Under the pieces are notes generated by a model, which was given only the letters and a program-made list of their open reading frames with translations, was not told the DNA's origin and searched no databases. From Stieleria maiorica (lineage in GTDB: Bacteria > Planctomycetota > Planctomycetia > Pirellulales > Pirellulaceae), in assembly GCF_008035925.1 (NCBI RefSeq), contig NZ_CP036264.1, forward strand, positions 1,461,409 to 1,525,408: 64,000 nucleotides of DNA, in the 5' to 3' direction. This document shows positions 36,407-45,662 of the stretch, one piece after another. Within the stretch, counting starts at the first letter, position 1. The number at the start of each line of letters is the position of its first letter. Both the position numbers and the translations under genes were made by a program.

Positions 36407-37012
36407 TCACATTTCCTTGAGTCGCTGGACGGCTTCGCGGGCGCGTTTCAAGAAGGCGTTTTTGGGTTCGCCGGATTCCAGAAAGATCGGCGCCCCGATC
36501 GTGATGCAGCTCAACAGCGGCACCGGCAACACTTCGCCGCGCGGCAGGATCCGATTGACGTTGTCGATGTAGACCGGGACCAATTCCAAGTCGGGACGCT
36601 TTTTCCCCATGTAGTACAGCCCGCTTTTGAACTCGCCCATCTCCTCTCCGGCACTCCGCCCGCCTTCGGGAAACACGATCAGCGAATAGATGTCGCCCAT
36701 TTCTTCCAGCATGATGTCGATCGGGCTGCGGTGCACCTTGATCTGTTTGCGATCGATCAACAACGCGTTAAAGCTGCGCGCCATGTGTGGCTTGACCCAA
36801 CCGGAACTCCAATAGTCCTTGGCGGCGACCGGCCGAGTGACCGCGCGGATTTCTTTGGGCAGCGCAGACCACAACACCACCGCGTCCAAGTGGCTGGTGT
36901 GATTGGCAAAATAAATTCGCTGACAGGTGTCCGGCTGGCAATCCACCCAGCGCACGGTGAAGCCGCTGAACAGCTTCGCCAAAAGGACGATTACATGACT
37001 AGTGAGGGTCAT
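36407..37012 (-). CDS. PlsC-like lysophospholipid/glycerolipid acyltransferase
   Basis: A 201-aa protein with an N-terminal hydrophobic stretch (HVIVLLAKLFSGF). The catalytic H-x4-D motif is NHTSHLD. The glycerol-phosphate-binding FPEGGRS, and the later VPVYIDN region, also match the 1-acyl-glycerol-3-phosphate acyltransferase family. It would transfer a fatty acyl chain to a lysophospholipid or related acceptor at the inner membrane. Substrate cannot be told. It is upstream of kdsA on the same strand, with repeats between. Confidence 0.87.
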   Translation of the reverse strand: MTLTSHVIVLLAKLFSGFTVRWVDCQPDTCQRIYFANHTSHLDAVVLWSALPKEIRAVTRPVAAKDYWSSGWVKPHMARSFNALLIDRKQIKVHRSPIDIMLEEMGDIYSLIVFPEGGRSAGEEMGEFKSGLYYMGKKRPDLELVPVYIDNVNRILPRGEVLPVPLLSCITIGAPIFLESGEPKNAFLKRAREAVQRLKEM

Positions 37013-37085
37013 GCACCAAGTCTAATCATCGACTGCATCGAGAATAAGTGGTCGCAACGGGCACACTTGTCGGCGGCCTATTGAG

Positions 37086-37282
37086 TTCATCAGCCGTTTG
37101 GCGCTTGCCCAATGTCACCAACTCTATGAGCCGACGGCGCTAGCCGCGGGCCTCGGATAGACCTTCGCGACTTGTAAGGCCCGAGGCTAGCGCCTACGGC
37201 TCAGTTTGTGATCGAAAGTCGCCGGCCCGTACGCTCGCGCGAAACGGTTGATCCCACGTGCGATCGGACGAAATCCATCGGC
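37086..37282. repeat. Family D element split by a family A element
   Basis: CATCAGCCGTTTGGCGCTTG at about 37088-37107 is the left interior of D. GCCCGTACGCTCGCGCGAAACGG + TTGATCCCACGTGCGATCG near 37224-37266 is the right interior. Between them sits family A (37127-37203). The D ends are eroded. The right edge comes within 3 nt of the glycosyltransferase stop codon. Confidence 0.7.
37127..37203. repeat. Family A palindromic repeat, copy 4 (nested)
   Basis: The arms TGAGCCGACGGCGCTAGCC and GGCTAGCGCCTACGGCTCA match at 17 of 19 positions. It is nested in a family D element. Confidence 0.88.
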
Positions 37283-37284
37283 CG

Positions 37285-38517
37285 CTAGCGCTGCGTGATC
37301 GTATTAAGTCCAGTTCCGTGGGACGTGGCGCTGTCCGCGAGAACACGCGAGCCCTGGGCACAGGCCCGGTCGTAAAGTGACGTGGCCAGGTTCTGGTACC
37401 CCGACACCATCGACTGCAGTGATCCGGTTTGCAGCACCAAATCACGGCCCGCTTTCCCCAATCGCTGTCGACCGGACTGGTCATCGATCAGCTTCCCGAT
37501 TGCCTGGACCATCGCGTCGAGATCCTCCGATGCGAACAGGTGGCCGGTTCGGTTTTCGATCACGGTTTCGCCGACCGATCCCACGTCGCTTGCCACCACG
37601 GGGACTTCACAGGCCAACGCTTCCAGGATCGAAACCGGTGACGCTTCGTTGAGCGAACAGAGCGTGAAGACGTCCAGCGCCGAAAGCAGACGCGGCGTGT
37701 CGTGACGCGTTCCCAGCAGGTGGATTCGATCGGCCACCTGCAACTGCCGGGCAAGGTTTTCGATTCCTTCACGTTCGGGCCCATCCCCGACGACCAACCA
37801 GTGCAAATCGGGATGACGTTCGTGCAGGCGTGCCGCGGCACGGACCAACAAGGCGTGGTTCTTTTCACTCCTCAGCGCCGCCACGATGCCGACCAGTGGT
37901 GCCGACGATGGCACGTTCAATTCGGCCCGCACCTCGGCGCGGTTCGTTTCATCGGCCCGAAAGCGTTCACAGTCGACGCCGTTGCGAATCACGTGGACCT
38001 TAGCTTCTGGAAAGCCTTCGAATTGATGCAGAAACTCGCCGTGCGAATCGGCCACCGCGATGAAGGCATCGGTCAGCGGCGTCAGCATGCGGTTCAAGCG
38101 GCCCACGCCGTCGGGCCATCCGGTACTGTGCAAGGCCGATGCGATCACCGGAACGCCCGCCAGAAACGCCGCCAGACGCCCCCAGAACATCTTGTCGCCC
38201 GCGCCAACGGTGACGACGACATCGGTTTGACGACGTCGCATCAGTCGGGCCAACCGGAACAGCACGCCGACGTCCCACTTGGACCGGATCAGATCGCTGT
38301 GCACGGGAAACTCGTCGGCGATCACTTCCCCCAGCGGGCCGGGTTGCTTCAAGCAGACCACTTCGGGGCGAACGACGGCCGGGTCCAGCCGCCGCAACAG
38401 GTTGACCAACAACGTTTCCGCACCGCCGACCGGCATGCTGGTGATCACGAATTGCATCCGCAGCGGGCCGACATGTTGGCGTGGCGGAACGCGTCTCCAC
38501 CAGCGACGAGGAATCAT
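37285..38517 (-). CDS. GT4-type glycosyltransferase
   Basis: A 410-aa GT-B fold enzyme. The N-terminal half has MPVGGAETLLVNLLRRLDP, typical of GT4 enzymes in cell-surface polysaccharide synthesis. The C-terminal half has HVIRNGVDCERF, LVGIVAALRSEKNHALLVRA and the E-x7-E nucleotide-sugar motif in NEASPVSILEAL, followed by EVPVVASDVGSVGE. The donor and acceptor sugars are unknown. The start is uncertain: ATG 38517, or ATG 38457 directly before the first strand (MQFVITSMPV). It stands between repeats and is not in a tight operon. Confidence 0.88.
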   Translation of the reverse strand: MIPRRWWRRVPPRQHVGPLRMQFVITSMPVGGAETLLVNLLRRLDPAVVRPEVVCLKQPGPLGEVIADEFPVHSDLIRSKWDVGVLFRLARLMRRRQTDVVVTVGAGDKMFWGRLAAFLAGVPVIASALHSTGWPDGVGRLNRMLTPLTDAFIAVADSHGEFLHQFEGFPEAKVHVIRNGVDCERFRADETNRAEVRAELNVPSSAPLVGIVAALRSEKNHALLVRAAARLHERHPDLHWLVVGDGPEREGIENLARQLQVADRIHLLGTRHDTPRLLSALDVFTLCSLNEASPVSILEALACEVPVVASDVGSVGETVIENRTGHLFASEDLDAMVQAIGKLIDDQSGRQRLGKAGRDLVLQTGSLQSMVSGYQNLATSLYDRACAQGSRVLADSATSHGTGLNTITQR

Positions 38518-38796
38518 AGCAGTGGTCTTCTAGAAAAAAGGGGCAGCAGAATCAGCGGTGTTCACCTGTCGATCGACGAACACCGTTAAGGGTTTACCTC
38601 ACGGATGACGCCGGCGCGGCCGATTCCGGGGCCTGTCTGGATGTCGCTTCCCCGCCCCCCCGATTCGCGCGAACTTTAGCGGTTTTGCGGAATTCGAGCC
38701 GAAAAACCAGGTTTTCGCTTTGGTTGGACTTTCAGCAAAATTAGCGGTTTTGTTAAAGCCGTGGTGCATTTTCTTTTCCGCACAGGCTTTCCGATC

Positions 38797-39738
38797 ATGC
38801 GACGAACCAATTCGAAACGTTTGGCCCCAGCCCCCATGACCGCTGTGACCCATGTTCTGCTCTCCGCAGCGGCATTGTTGTTCATGGCCGGCTGCCGCAA
38901 CACGAGTACGCCGGTCTCGCCGCTGGGAGGCTCGTCGATGCTTTCGCCGCTCGCCCCGGTTCAAGGCACCGCGACGCTCTCTCCGATCCAGCCGGCATCG
39001 GGCATCGGGACCTTTGGGGCACCCACCCGAGTGCCCCCGCCGCCGACCGGGTCCTATCGATCACCGAACAACTATGGTGCTCCGTCGACCTATAGCGCTC
39101 CGACCAGCAACTATGCCCCGCCCAGCAGCTTCCCACAGCACAGCACGGCGCCTCCTTCGGGCGCCTCGCTCGGGTCGACCGGAATGACACGCGGACTGAC
39201 GGACCTGAGTGCGCCCAATGCGTATGACGGCGGCGTGCGACAAGCCGGATGGGTGGGCGATGCTTCGCAGGGTGCGTCGGGTTTTGCAAACGAAAACGAT
39301 CCGCGACTTGCACCGACCAATCACGGCTTGCCGACGACCGATCCCGCAGCCAGTCCCCGTGCGGGAGGCATGCAGGTGATCGATTTGACCCATGCCCCCT
39401 ATCCCCCAGGCTATGTGCCGCCGCAGAATCGTCCGGGAGCAGGGACTTTCCCTTCGACCGCCCCCTACCCGCAAGCCCCCACTCAACTGGCCCCCAATCA
39501 AGTCGCCCCCGGCAATCAGCTCCGCAGCAGCCAACCGGCGATGGGCCAGCCGACCAATTCGACCTTTGTGCGATCGGCGGGCGGCTTTGCCGACGTGTCC
39601 GGCTGGGGCGACAGTTCGAACGTCCAAACCGCTGGCCGGCCCGTGGACTCCCAGCTGCCGTCGACCGAACCGTTCGCCGAAACGGAAAGCAGCGGGGGAG
39701 ACGCATTGCAGTGGCGGCGTCCCTCGCCCCGTTTCTAG
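38797..39738 (+). CDS. Proline/serine-rich probable lipoprotein
   Basis: A 313-aa protein from ATG 38797. A basic N-terminus and hydrophobic stretch end in ALLFMAGC, a lipobox-like site (Cys ~34). The mature part is low-complexity, rich in Pro, Ser, Thr, Gln and Gly (SAPTSNYAPPSSFPQ, YPPGYVPPQNRPGAG), without a recognisable domain. It is probably an extended outer-membrane or surface protein. No function can be given. A nearby pair of direct repeats (TTAGCGGTTTTG at 38676 and 38741) lies before it. Confidence 0.65.
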   Translation: MRRTNSKRLAPAPMTAVTHVLLSAAALLFMAGCRNTSTPVSPLGGSSMLSPLAPVQGTATLSPIQPASGIGTFGAPTRVPPPPTGSYRSPNNYGAPSTYSAPTSNYAPPSSFPQHSTAPPSGASLGSTGMTRGLTDLSAPNAYDGGVRQAGWVGDASQGASGFANENDPRLAPTNHGLPTTDPAASPRAGGMQVIDLTHAPYPPGYVPPQNRPGAGTFPSTAPYPQAPTQLAPNQVAPGNQLRSSQPAMGQPTNSTFVRSAGGFADVSGWGDSSNVQTAGRPVDSQLPSTEPFAETESSGGDALQWRRPSPRF

Positions 39739-39934
39739 CGGGATTGCCCGGTCGTCCGAGCGATGATCGCCCGAGCGTGCAAACTATCGGATCGACGCGT
39801 TGTCGGCGGTGAAGTGATGGCGACAACTCGGTTGCCGGGCTTTTCGAAACCACCCGCAGGACGCCGCAGTTATACTATGAGTCCGCGACGGTTCCTCCGT
39901 CCGCATCAACTCCTCACCCGCGGTTGCTTTCCCC

Positions 39935-40534
39935 ATGACTCGTTTGGTCCTCTTGAGTGTCTTGGTTGCATGTTTCTCCGGTAGCCTGGTCGCCGAGGTG
40001 GTGATCAACGAATCCGATTATGGGGATGATTTCAGCAACCTGCCCAACGCACCGACTGACTTCGGCACGTTGGAACTCGGGGAGACAACGGTCAACGGCT
40101 TGACGTCTTACATCAACTTTTTTGAAGACCCGGACATCTTCACCTTCACGGTTGCTCCCGGGCAGCGGCTCGATTCGGTTTCTTTTTTGTCGTTTGATGA
40201 CGACGGACATTTCTTCGGTCTCGATGCTGGATCGACATCGGACAGCGGAAATGGAACTCAGTTGCTGATCGCGACCCTTGTCGGGGGGCCTGATTTGAAC
40301 GTCAACTTGTTGAACCTGACGCCATCGGAGCAGGACTTTGGCGGAACCCACACGCCCGGTCCACTGGCGGCGGGGGACTATACGATTTGGATTCAGGAAA
40401 ACACGATTGAAGGCGTGTTTGGTTACTCGCTGGCACTGCAAACAAGTGCCGTCGCGATCCCCGAACCGTCGTCGGCATTTGCTTTGTGCGTTCTGGGGGG
40501 CGCCCTTCTGATCCGCCGCCGCCGCGAAATTTGA
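39935..40534 (+). CDS. PEP-CTERM sorting-signal protein
   Basis: A 199-aa exported protein. Residues 1-20 form a signal peptide (LVLLSVLVACFSGSLVA). The C-terminus is IPEPSSAFALCVLGGALLI followed by RRRREI: the PEP motif, hydrophobic helix and basic end recognised by exosortase. The central part is beta-rich and acidic (FFEDPDIFTFTVAPGQRLDS), reminiscent of pre-peptidase-like beta-sandwich domains. It is likely exported and cleaved for surface or extracellular-matrix attachment. The exosortase gene is not in this window. Confidence 0.88.
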   Translation: MTRLVLLSVLVACFSGSLVAEVVINESDYGDDFSNLPNAPTDFGTLELGETTVNGLTSYINFFEDPDIFTFTVAPGQRLDSVSFLSFDDDGHFFGLDAGSTSDSGNGTQLLIATLVGGPDLNVNLLNLTPSEQDFGGTHTPGPLAAGDYTIWIQENTIEGVFGYSLALQTSAVAIPEPSSAFALCVLGGALLIRRRREI

Positions 40535-40634
40535 TTCCGGCCTGACGCCGGCAAGGCGTTTCGACGGATGTCGAGCAGCCTGAGAGCTCTGGGGACGTTC
40601 TGCGACGGGTGGGTTAGGGGTTGCGTGCGACTGA

Positions 40635-41945
40635 TCACTCGCGTCCGGCTGTCACGATCAACCCGTCGACCGCACGGCCGCGTTCCATTCGCAGGGTACC
40701 GGTTTCGATGCGGATCACGGATAACCCGGCCTGGTCGAGGGATCGTCGCACAAAGGATTCATCGTGGCGATAGCGTCCATTGGGCTGCAGCTCGTATGAC
40801 TTTTCTTCGTCCGTTTCGAAGCGTTCGACGGTGAAAAGAACGTGTCCGCCGGGTTTGAGGCACGTGTGGAACCCCGACAGCACCTCGACCAACTGTCCGA
40901 AATAGCACAACGTGTCACCACAGATGATCAAGTCGAACGGGCCGGCGCCGGAAATCAAGAACTGCGTCAGCTCTCGTTCGTAGAGCTCGTCGTAGGCGTT
41001 TCGCTTTTTGGCCTCCTGCAGCATGTCGTCAGACAAATCGACGCCGACCAAATGTCTCGCCAGTGGGCGCAACGCGTCGGCGCACAACCCGGTTCCACAT
41101 CCGGCGTCGAGGACGATCAGGTCATCGCGATCGATCCCCAGCGACTCGATCGACCGGGCGACGAGTTGCGGAACGTTGTAGCCGATTCGCTGCAGTTGAT
41201 GCTCGTAGGATTTGGCGAAGTTCTCGTCAAAGGTCTCGCGGACGTAGTCATCGTCACATCGCGGCGGTGCACCCTCGCCGGTGATCGAGGCGACCATGTG
41301 CCTGGCGACCGCACTCTCGGGATCGTGTTCCAACCAAGCTCTCCAAACCACCAACGCCTCGTCATAGCGTGTCACGTCGGAGAGGGCACGACCGAGGTTC
41401 TCGCGGGCACTGGCAAAGTCCGGGTCCAAGTCGATCGCCCGCCGGAATTCATCGATCGAATCGTTGTACTCTCCGGCGTCCTGCAACACGTTGGCCAAGT
41501 TGAAGTGCACAATACTCTCGTCGGGGAACCGCTTTCCCAAGTCACGAAAGTGTCTCACCGCATCGGTGGTTTCGCCCAATTCGACCAGGCAGTTTCCCAG
41601 GTTGTTCTGGGCTTCCAGAAAGTCGGGCTGAATCGCCACCGCCGCGCGATAGGCTTTCACCGCGCCGTCTTTGTCCATCAAGTTTTGATAGGCCAAGCCG
41701 AGGTTGTAGTGGTAGATCGCCACGTCGTCGCAAAGTGCAATCGCCTTTTCAAAGCGTTCGGCGGCCTCGGCCAACTCGTTCTGTTGTGCATGAACGATTC
41801 CCGACAGGTGCCACGCCTTGGCGTTGTTCGGATCAGCGGCCAGCACGTGGTTGCAGATGCTCTCGGCCTCCGGCACGTCACCTCGTGCTAACGAATCAAT
41901 AGCCGACGCCAGGGAGGGAACATATTCAGCCACGGCAACACTCAC
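40635..41945 (-). CDS. TPR-repeat protein with C-terminal SAM-dependent methyltransferase domain
   Basis: A 436-aa protein. Residues ~8-215 hold about six TPR units (AKAWHLSGIVHAQQNELAEA; YHYNLGLAYQNLMDKDGAVK; AQNNLGNCLVELGETTDAVR). Residues ~225-430 form a class I methyltransferase: LIVLDAGCGTGLCADALRP binds SAM, LVGVDLSDDML is motif II, and PFDLIICGDTLCYFGQL is motif IV. Planctomycetes have many such fusions. The substrate is unknown; TPRs would bind a protein partner. It is a single gene flanked by gaps. Confidence 0.9.
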   Translation of the reverse strand: MSVAVAEYVPSLASAIDSLARGDVPEAESICNHVLAADPNNAKAWHLSGIVHAQQNELAEAAERFEKAIALCDDVAIYHYNLGLAYQNLMDKDGAVKAYRAAVAIQPDFLEAQNNLGNCLVELGETTDAVRHFRDLGKRFPDESIVHFNLANVLQDAGEYNDSIDEFRRAIDLDPDFASARENLGRALSDVTRYDEALVVWRAWLEHDPESAVARHMVASITGEGAPPRCDDDYVRETFDENFAKSYEHQLQRIGYNVPQLVARSIESLGIDRDDLIVLDAGCGTGLCADALRPLARHLVGVDLSDDMLQEAKKRNAYDELYERELTQFLISGAGPFDLIICGDTLCYFGQLVEVLSGFHTCLKPGGHVLFTVERFETDEEKSYELQPNGRYRHDESFVRRSLDQAGLSVIRIETGTLRMERGRAVDGLIVTAGRE

Positions 41946-42287
41946 GTGACGGTGTGATCGACCTGTGTTTGACCCTCAGTGTAGCAAAATTGCACGCGCT
42001 GGTCATCGATCTTCTTTGTTAGCCCAGAAGGCTGTTTCACGATGCAGCGGAATTCATTCCGCTGCACTTGCCCAAAGGGCATACACATCCATAGCCTGGG
42101 GTTACGCCCGGATTCGCTGGGGCTCATCCGGTCTCACCCCAGGCTAAGTTCTCGATCGCCGTTGGCGAACCGAGCGGAGTGATCTTGGATGACGCACGGA
42201 ACAAAAGCAACTGAATCCATCAGTAATACAATCGACGTCCCTCGCAGCGAGCGTGTGCGGCTAAAGCCTGGACACCAGCGTGTGTGA
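41946..42287. other. Intergenic region with two palindromes (342 nt)
   Basis: GCAGCGGAAT/ATTCCGCTGC (42044-42053 and 42056-42065) and TAGCCTGGGGT/ACCCCAGGCTA (42092-42102 and 42136-42146). The second pair encloses 33 nt and may be another repeat family. There is no gene. The TPR-methyltransferase promoter would be at its left end. Confidence 0.65.
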
Positions 42288-43766
42288 CTAATACGCCGTC
42301 TCCTGTTTCCAAACCACCAACACGGTTTTGAACAGGATCTTCAAATCCAGCCACAGCGACCAGCGGCGGATGTATTGATGATCCCACTGGATCCGCTGTT
42401 CCATCTTTTCAATCGTCTCCGTTTCGCCGCGGCATCCGTTGACCTGGGCCAAGCCGGTGATGCCCGGTTTGACCTTGTGCCGCAACATGTAACCGCGAAT
42501 CTGACCCCGATACTGTTCGTTGTGGGCGCTGGCGTGCGGCCGTGGGCCGACCAGCGACATGGTGCCTTCGATCACGTTGAACAATTGCGGCAACTCGTCC
42601 AGGCTGGTCTTGCGTAAGATCGCCCCCAGCTTTGTGATTCGTGGATCGCCCTTGGTCGCCTGCTTGACGACCGGTCCGTTGTCGCAGGTTCGCATCGAGC
42701 GGAATTTCCACACCAGGATTTCTTTTCCGTCCAATCCGTAGCGTTTTTGACGAAAGAAGACCGGGCCTTTGCTGGTCAGTTTGACGGCGATCGCGATCAT
42801 CGTCATCGGAATCGCGGCGACCAGCAATGCGGCCGAGGCGATCGTGACATCGGCGATCCGCTTCAGCACGCCGTCGACGCCGAACAACGGGTTCTCGAAC
42901 ACACTGACCGCCGGCAAGCCGCCCATGTTGGTCCAGCGTGAATGCAGCAGTTCAAACACGAAGAAATCGGGAACGATGTAAACCGAAACCGTCGAATCAC
43001 TCAGTTGGTCCAGCAGGTATCGAATCCGGTCCTCGGCGCGCATCGGCAAGGTCACCATCACGGTATCGATCTGACCGCCACGGCATTGATCGACCAGTTC
43101 CGACAGGTTACCCGACAACGTCGCGTTGTCATCCGGGGCCGCTTCGGATCCGAGGTTGTCTTTCATGTCCGAGACGGACTGCGTCGGGCGGTCTTCGACT
43201 CGGTCGTCAAAGAAGCCGACCAGATTGAACCCCAACGCCGGTTCGGCATCGATGTTCTTGGCGGTTTGCCGACCGAGTGTGTTCAGCCCCGCGATCGCAA
43301 CCCGGCGTGTTCCGTAGCCGCGTCGCTTGGCCGATTGTTGGATGATCCGCAGCAGCATCCTGGACAGTGCGACCATCATGGGTGCAATGACCGCCCAGAT
43401 GAACATCAAGCTGCGCGCAAACACCTCCCCATAACGGGTCGCGAATCCGATCACCGTCAACGACATCACGGTCATCACCCAAGTGACCATGATCGCCGTG
43501 ATTTCGTCATTGGCATTGCCGCGGTCACGCGTTCGTGACACGCCGGTGATTTTGGACAGGATCAAAAAGATGATCACGGCCAAAAGCCCCAAGACCATCC
43601 CCGCATCGTCCATCCAGCCGCGGGCCACCTGTTTCACCACATACAGCGATCCCAGGATGGAAATCGCGTCCAGGGTCGGTTGCAACAAATCCAGGGAGTG
43701 GCGTTCACCGGCGATCGGCGAACGTTTATCGAAAGAACTCTCAGGCATCGAGGTGTGGGGCGTCAA
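42288..43766 (-). CDS. Undecaprenyl-phosphate sugar phosphotransferase (WbaP/WcaJ family)
   Basis: A 492-aa membrane protein. Four N-terminal helices (~30-150) are followed by a CoA-binding-like domain (RRVAIAGLNTLGRQTAKNI), a fifth hydrophobic segment (VTIASAALLVAAIPMTMIAI), and the catalytic C-terminal domain: VFFRQKRYGLDGKEILVWKF, TSLDELPQLFNVIEGTMSLV, GPRPHASAHN, KPGITGLAQVNG. Such enzymes move a hexose-1-phosphate from a UDP-sugar to undecaprenyl phosphate to start exopolysaccharide or O-antigen synthesis. It ends in the WDHQYIRRWSLWLDLKILFK block typical of the group. The only nearby glycosyltransferase is about 4 kb away. Confidence 0.92.
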   Translation of the reverse strand: MTPHTSMPESSFDKRSPIAGERHSLDLLQPTLDAISILGSLYVVKQVARGWMDDAGMVLGLLAVIIFLILSKITGVSRTRDRGNANDEITAIMVTWVMTVMSLTVIGFATRYGEVFARSLMFIWAVIAPMMVALSRMLLRIIQQSAKRRGYGTRRVAIAGLNTLGRQTAKNIDAEPALGFNLVGFFDDRVEDRPTQSVSDMKDNLGSEAAPDDNATLSGNLSELVDQCRGGQIDTVMVTLPMRAEDRIRYLLDQLSDSTVSVYIVPDFFVFELLHSRWTNMGGLPAVSVFENPLFGVDGVLKRIADVTIASAALLVAAIPMTMIAIAVKLTSKGPVFFRQKRYGLDGKEILVWKFRSMRTCDNGPVVKQATKGDPRITKLGAILRKTSLDELPQLFNVIEGTMSLVGPRPHASAHNEQYRGQIRGYMLRHKVKPGITGLAQVNGCRGETETIEKMEQRIQWDHQYIRRWSLWLDLKILFKTVLVVWKQETAY

Positions 43767-43814
43767 AGGAGCGGCGTGCAGAAATGAGACTCCAACCCGA
43801 GTCTCCGCCGAATC

Positions 43815-44744
43815 CTAGGTCGCCGATGCGTCGTACCAATCCAGCCCCAGGTCCAACCATGTCGCTTGGTGCGTCAACGCGCCGCTGCTGATGCGTTCCA
43901 CGCCGGTCGCAGCGATCGCAGCGATCGTGTCAATCGTGACGGTTCCGGAGACTTCCAATTCGACCGCCGGATTGAGTTCGTCGCGAAGCTGGACGGCCGC
44001 CCGGATGTCGTCCAACGAGAAGTTGTCGATCAACACGATGTCGGGGCCGGCCGGCAGCACCTCGCGCAATTGGTCCAACGTGTCGACTTCGATCTCGACG
44101 ATCGGCGGCGCCGTCATCCGCCGGATCTGGCCGCCCCGCCACTGCAACGCCTTTTCCACCGCGACACGCGGCGACATCGGCCGGCCGGCGGTGCCGCCGA
44201 GTTGCAAGTGGTTGTCCTTGATCAAGAATCCGTCATACAGTCCACGACGATGATTGCGGCCTCCGCCACACGTCACCGCGTACTTTTCCAGCAATCGCCA
44301 GCCGGGGGTGGTTTTCCGCGTGTCATAGACCGATGCCTTGGCACCGGCGATCGCGTCCACGTAGGTTTTCGCCTGTGTCGCGACGCCGCACAGACGCGAC
44401 AGCAGATTCAAAATCGTCCGTTCGCTGGTCAGCAGATCTCGGACGTTGCCACGCAATCGCGCGATCGCTTGCCCGGGGACCAACGCCTGGCCGTCCTCGC
44501 CGAGCACTTCCAATTCGAGATCGGCTTGGAATTCATCCACGATCCAGGGCAGGACCGCCATCCCGGCCGTCACGCCCGATTCCCGCGGCACGATTTCACA
44601 ACCGCCACGCCGCTCGTCGTCGACCATGCAAACACTGGTCCAGTCCACCGAATCGCTCAGGTCCTCGGCGATCGCCAAACGGACCAGCAATCGGGTATCG
44701 TTCTCCAGAGATGAATCCGCGGTGACGGTGACGTAGTCGGGCAT
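43815..44744 (-). CDS. nadC: Nicotinate-nucleotide pyrophosphorylase (quinolinate phosphoribosyltransferase)
   Basis: A 309-aa enzyme converting quinolinate and PRPP into nicotinate mononucleotide, CO2 and PPi for NAD synthesis. Conserved segments are TILNLLSRLCGVAT, VYDTRKTTPGWRLLEKYAV, GGGRNHRRGLYDGFLIKDNH and VEIEVDTLDQLRE, IVLIDNFSLDDIR, and the late ISSGALTH. Length is slightly above the usual ~290. ATG 44744 gives a normal N-terminus. No other nad gene is adjacent. Confidence 0.95.
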   Translation of the reverse strand: MPDYVTVTADSSLENDTRLLVRLAIAEDLSDSVDWTSVCMVDDERRGGCEIVPRESGVTAGMAVLPWIVDEFQADLELEVLGEDGQALVPGQAIARLRGNVRDLLTSERTILNLLSRLCGVATQAKTYVDAIAGAKASVYDTRKTTPGWRLLEKYAVTCGGGRNHRRGLYDGFLIKDNHLQLGGTAGRPMSPRVAVEKALQWRGGQIRRMTAPPIVEIEVDTLDQLREVLPAGPDIVLIDNFSLDDIRAAVQLRDELNPAVELEVSGTVTIDTIAAIAATGVERISSGALTHQATWLDLGLDWYDASAT

Positions 44745-45111
44745 GATGATTGGGCGGGTGGGTGGAAGACGCTAGCAATATCTATTTGAAGAAAGTCGGC
44801 CCAAGATCGTATCAAACGTCTTGCGGCCGCCGATGCGATGCAAAACCATGACATCGGTGGCGGAAACTCTAACGCGACTCGGTGTCGGCGTCCAAGCGGG
44901 CGTCTCGGTCGCAACTAGCAGTCCGCCGCAGCTCATGGCTCGGGTCGTAGCGGAAGCCGCCAAGGCTTTCGGCCTCCCGGCGCGGCGTTGCAGCGCCAGT
45001 GCGAAACTCTTGGCGAGTTCCGCTACCCGAAAACCAAGCTGCCGCGGCCGATTAGTGAATCAATGGGATTGGCGGGTGACAAACCGGTCTCCAGTGCACA
45101 GGCAGGGGCGG
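44745..45111. other. Intergenic region upstream of nadC and the ComEA-like gene (367 nt)
   Basis: The region contains a family C repeat (44947-45026). It separates divergent genes. The open frame that runs through the repeat into the ComEA-like gene yields a repeat-derived peptide (AEAAKAFGLPARRC) that also appears in frames crossing other C copies, so it is not coding. Confidence 0.6.
44947..45026. repeat. Family C palindromic repeat, copy 3
   Basis: It starts GTAGCGGAAGCCGCCAAGGC and ends ACTCTTGGCGAGTTCCGCTAC, in the same orientation as copy 2. Confidence 0.88.
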
Positions 45112-45522
45112 ATGAACGCGGAAACGGACCGGAGTTTACCATCGCTGTTGCATCCGGCGATTCAAAACGCCACCGCCACGCTGTCATTGGTTGCCATGGT
45201 GACGATCGCCGGGCTGGCGTATTGGACCGGAATCTCGGGACGGCCGATCGATCGGGAAGCCGCCCGGGCCGTCCAGTCGACCTTCCAAATCGATCTCAAC
45301 CGGGCCGAGAAGCGTGAATTGATGCTGTTGCCCGGAGTCGGGGAGCGGACGGCCGAACGGATTTTGGAAGATCGCGAGCGCAACGGTCCGTTTCTTTCGT
45401 TTCATGATCTGCAGCGGGTGCCCGGAATCGGCCCAAAAACGATCCAAGAGATTTCGCCGCATTGCCGCCCGGTGACCGACTCGGGCGGTCCGTCGGGCGA
45501 TCGGTTGGTGGCCGAGCGGTAG
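45112..45522 (+). CDS. Membrane-anchored ComEA-like helix-hairpin-helix protein
   Basis: A 136-aa protein from ATG 45112, with a GGGG ribosome-site-like run just before. It has one membrane helix (~22-42; TLSLVAMVTIAGLAYWTG), a short linker, then two helix-hairpin-helix motifs (~60-120): IDLNRAEKRELMLLPGVG and FHDLQRVPGIGPKTIQEI. This is the layout of ComEA-type DNA-binding proteins, which bind incoming DNA in natural competence. Small proteins of this kind also occur without other competence genes, and none is seen nearby. Confidence 0.82.
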   Translation: MNAETDRSLPSLLHPAIQNATATLSLVAMVTIAGLAYWTGISGRPIDREAARAVQSTFQIDLNRAEKRELMLLPGVGERTAERILEDRERNGPFLSFHDLQRVPGIGPKTIQEISPHCRPVTDSGGPSGDRLVAER

Positions 45523-45529
45523 CAACGTT

Positions 45530-45622
45530 GCCTCGTTCCCAGGCTCCGCCTTGGAACGCGCTGCCGGTGTGGCTCCCGCCACACACCGTGAGCAAGCCCA
45601 GGCAGAGCCCGGGAACGAGGCA
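45530..45622. repeat. Family B compound repeat, shorter copy
   Basis: GCCTCGTTCCCAGGCTCCGC at the left, GTGTGGCTCCCGCCACAC in the middle, and AGAGCCCGGGAACGAGGCAG at the right. It begins 8 nt after the ComEA-like stop, between convergent genes, and may serve as a transcription end signal. Confidence 0.88.
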
Positions 45623-45662
45623 GTGAGGCAGCGTGGCGATCGTACGCGGAGTCGCCCGGCGA

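Noticed and set aside
44821..45111. N-terminal extension of the ComEA-like protein
   Set aside because: It reads through a family C repeat, and the same peptide pattern (AEAAKAF ... KLLASSAT) occurs in frames across the other C copies.
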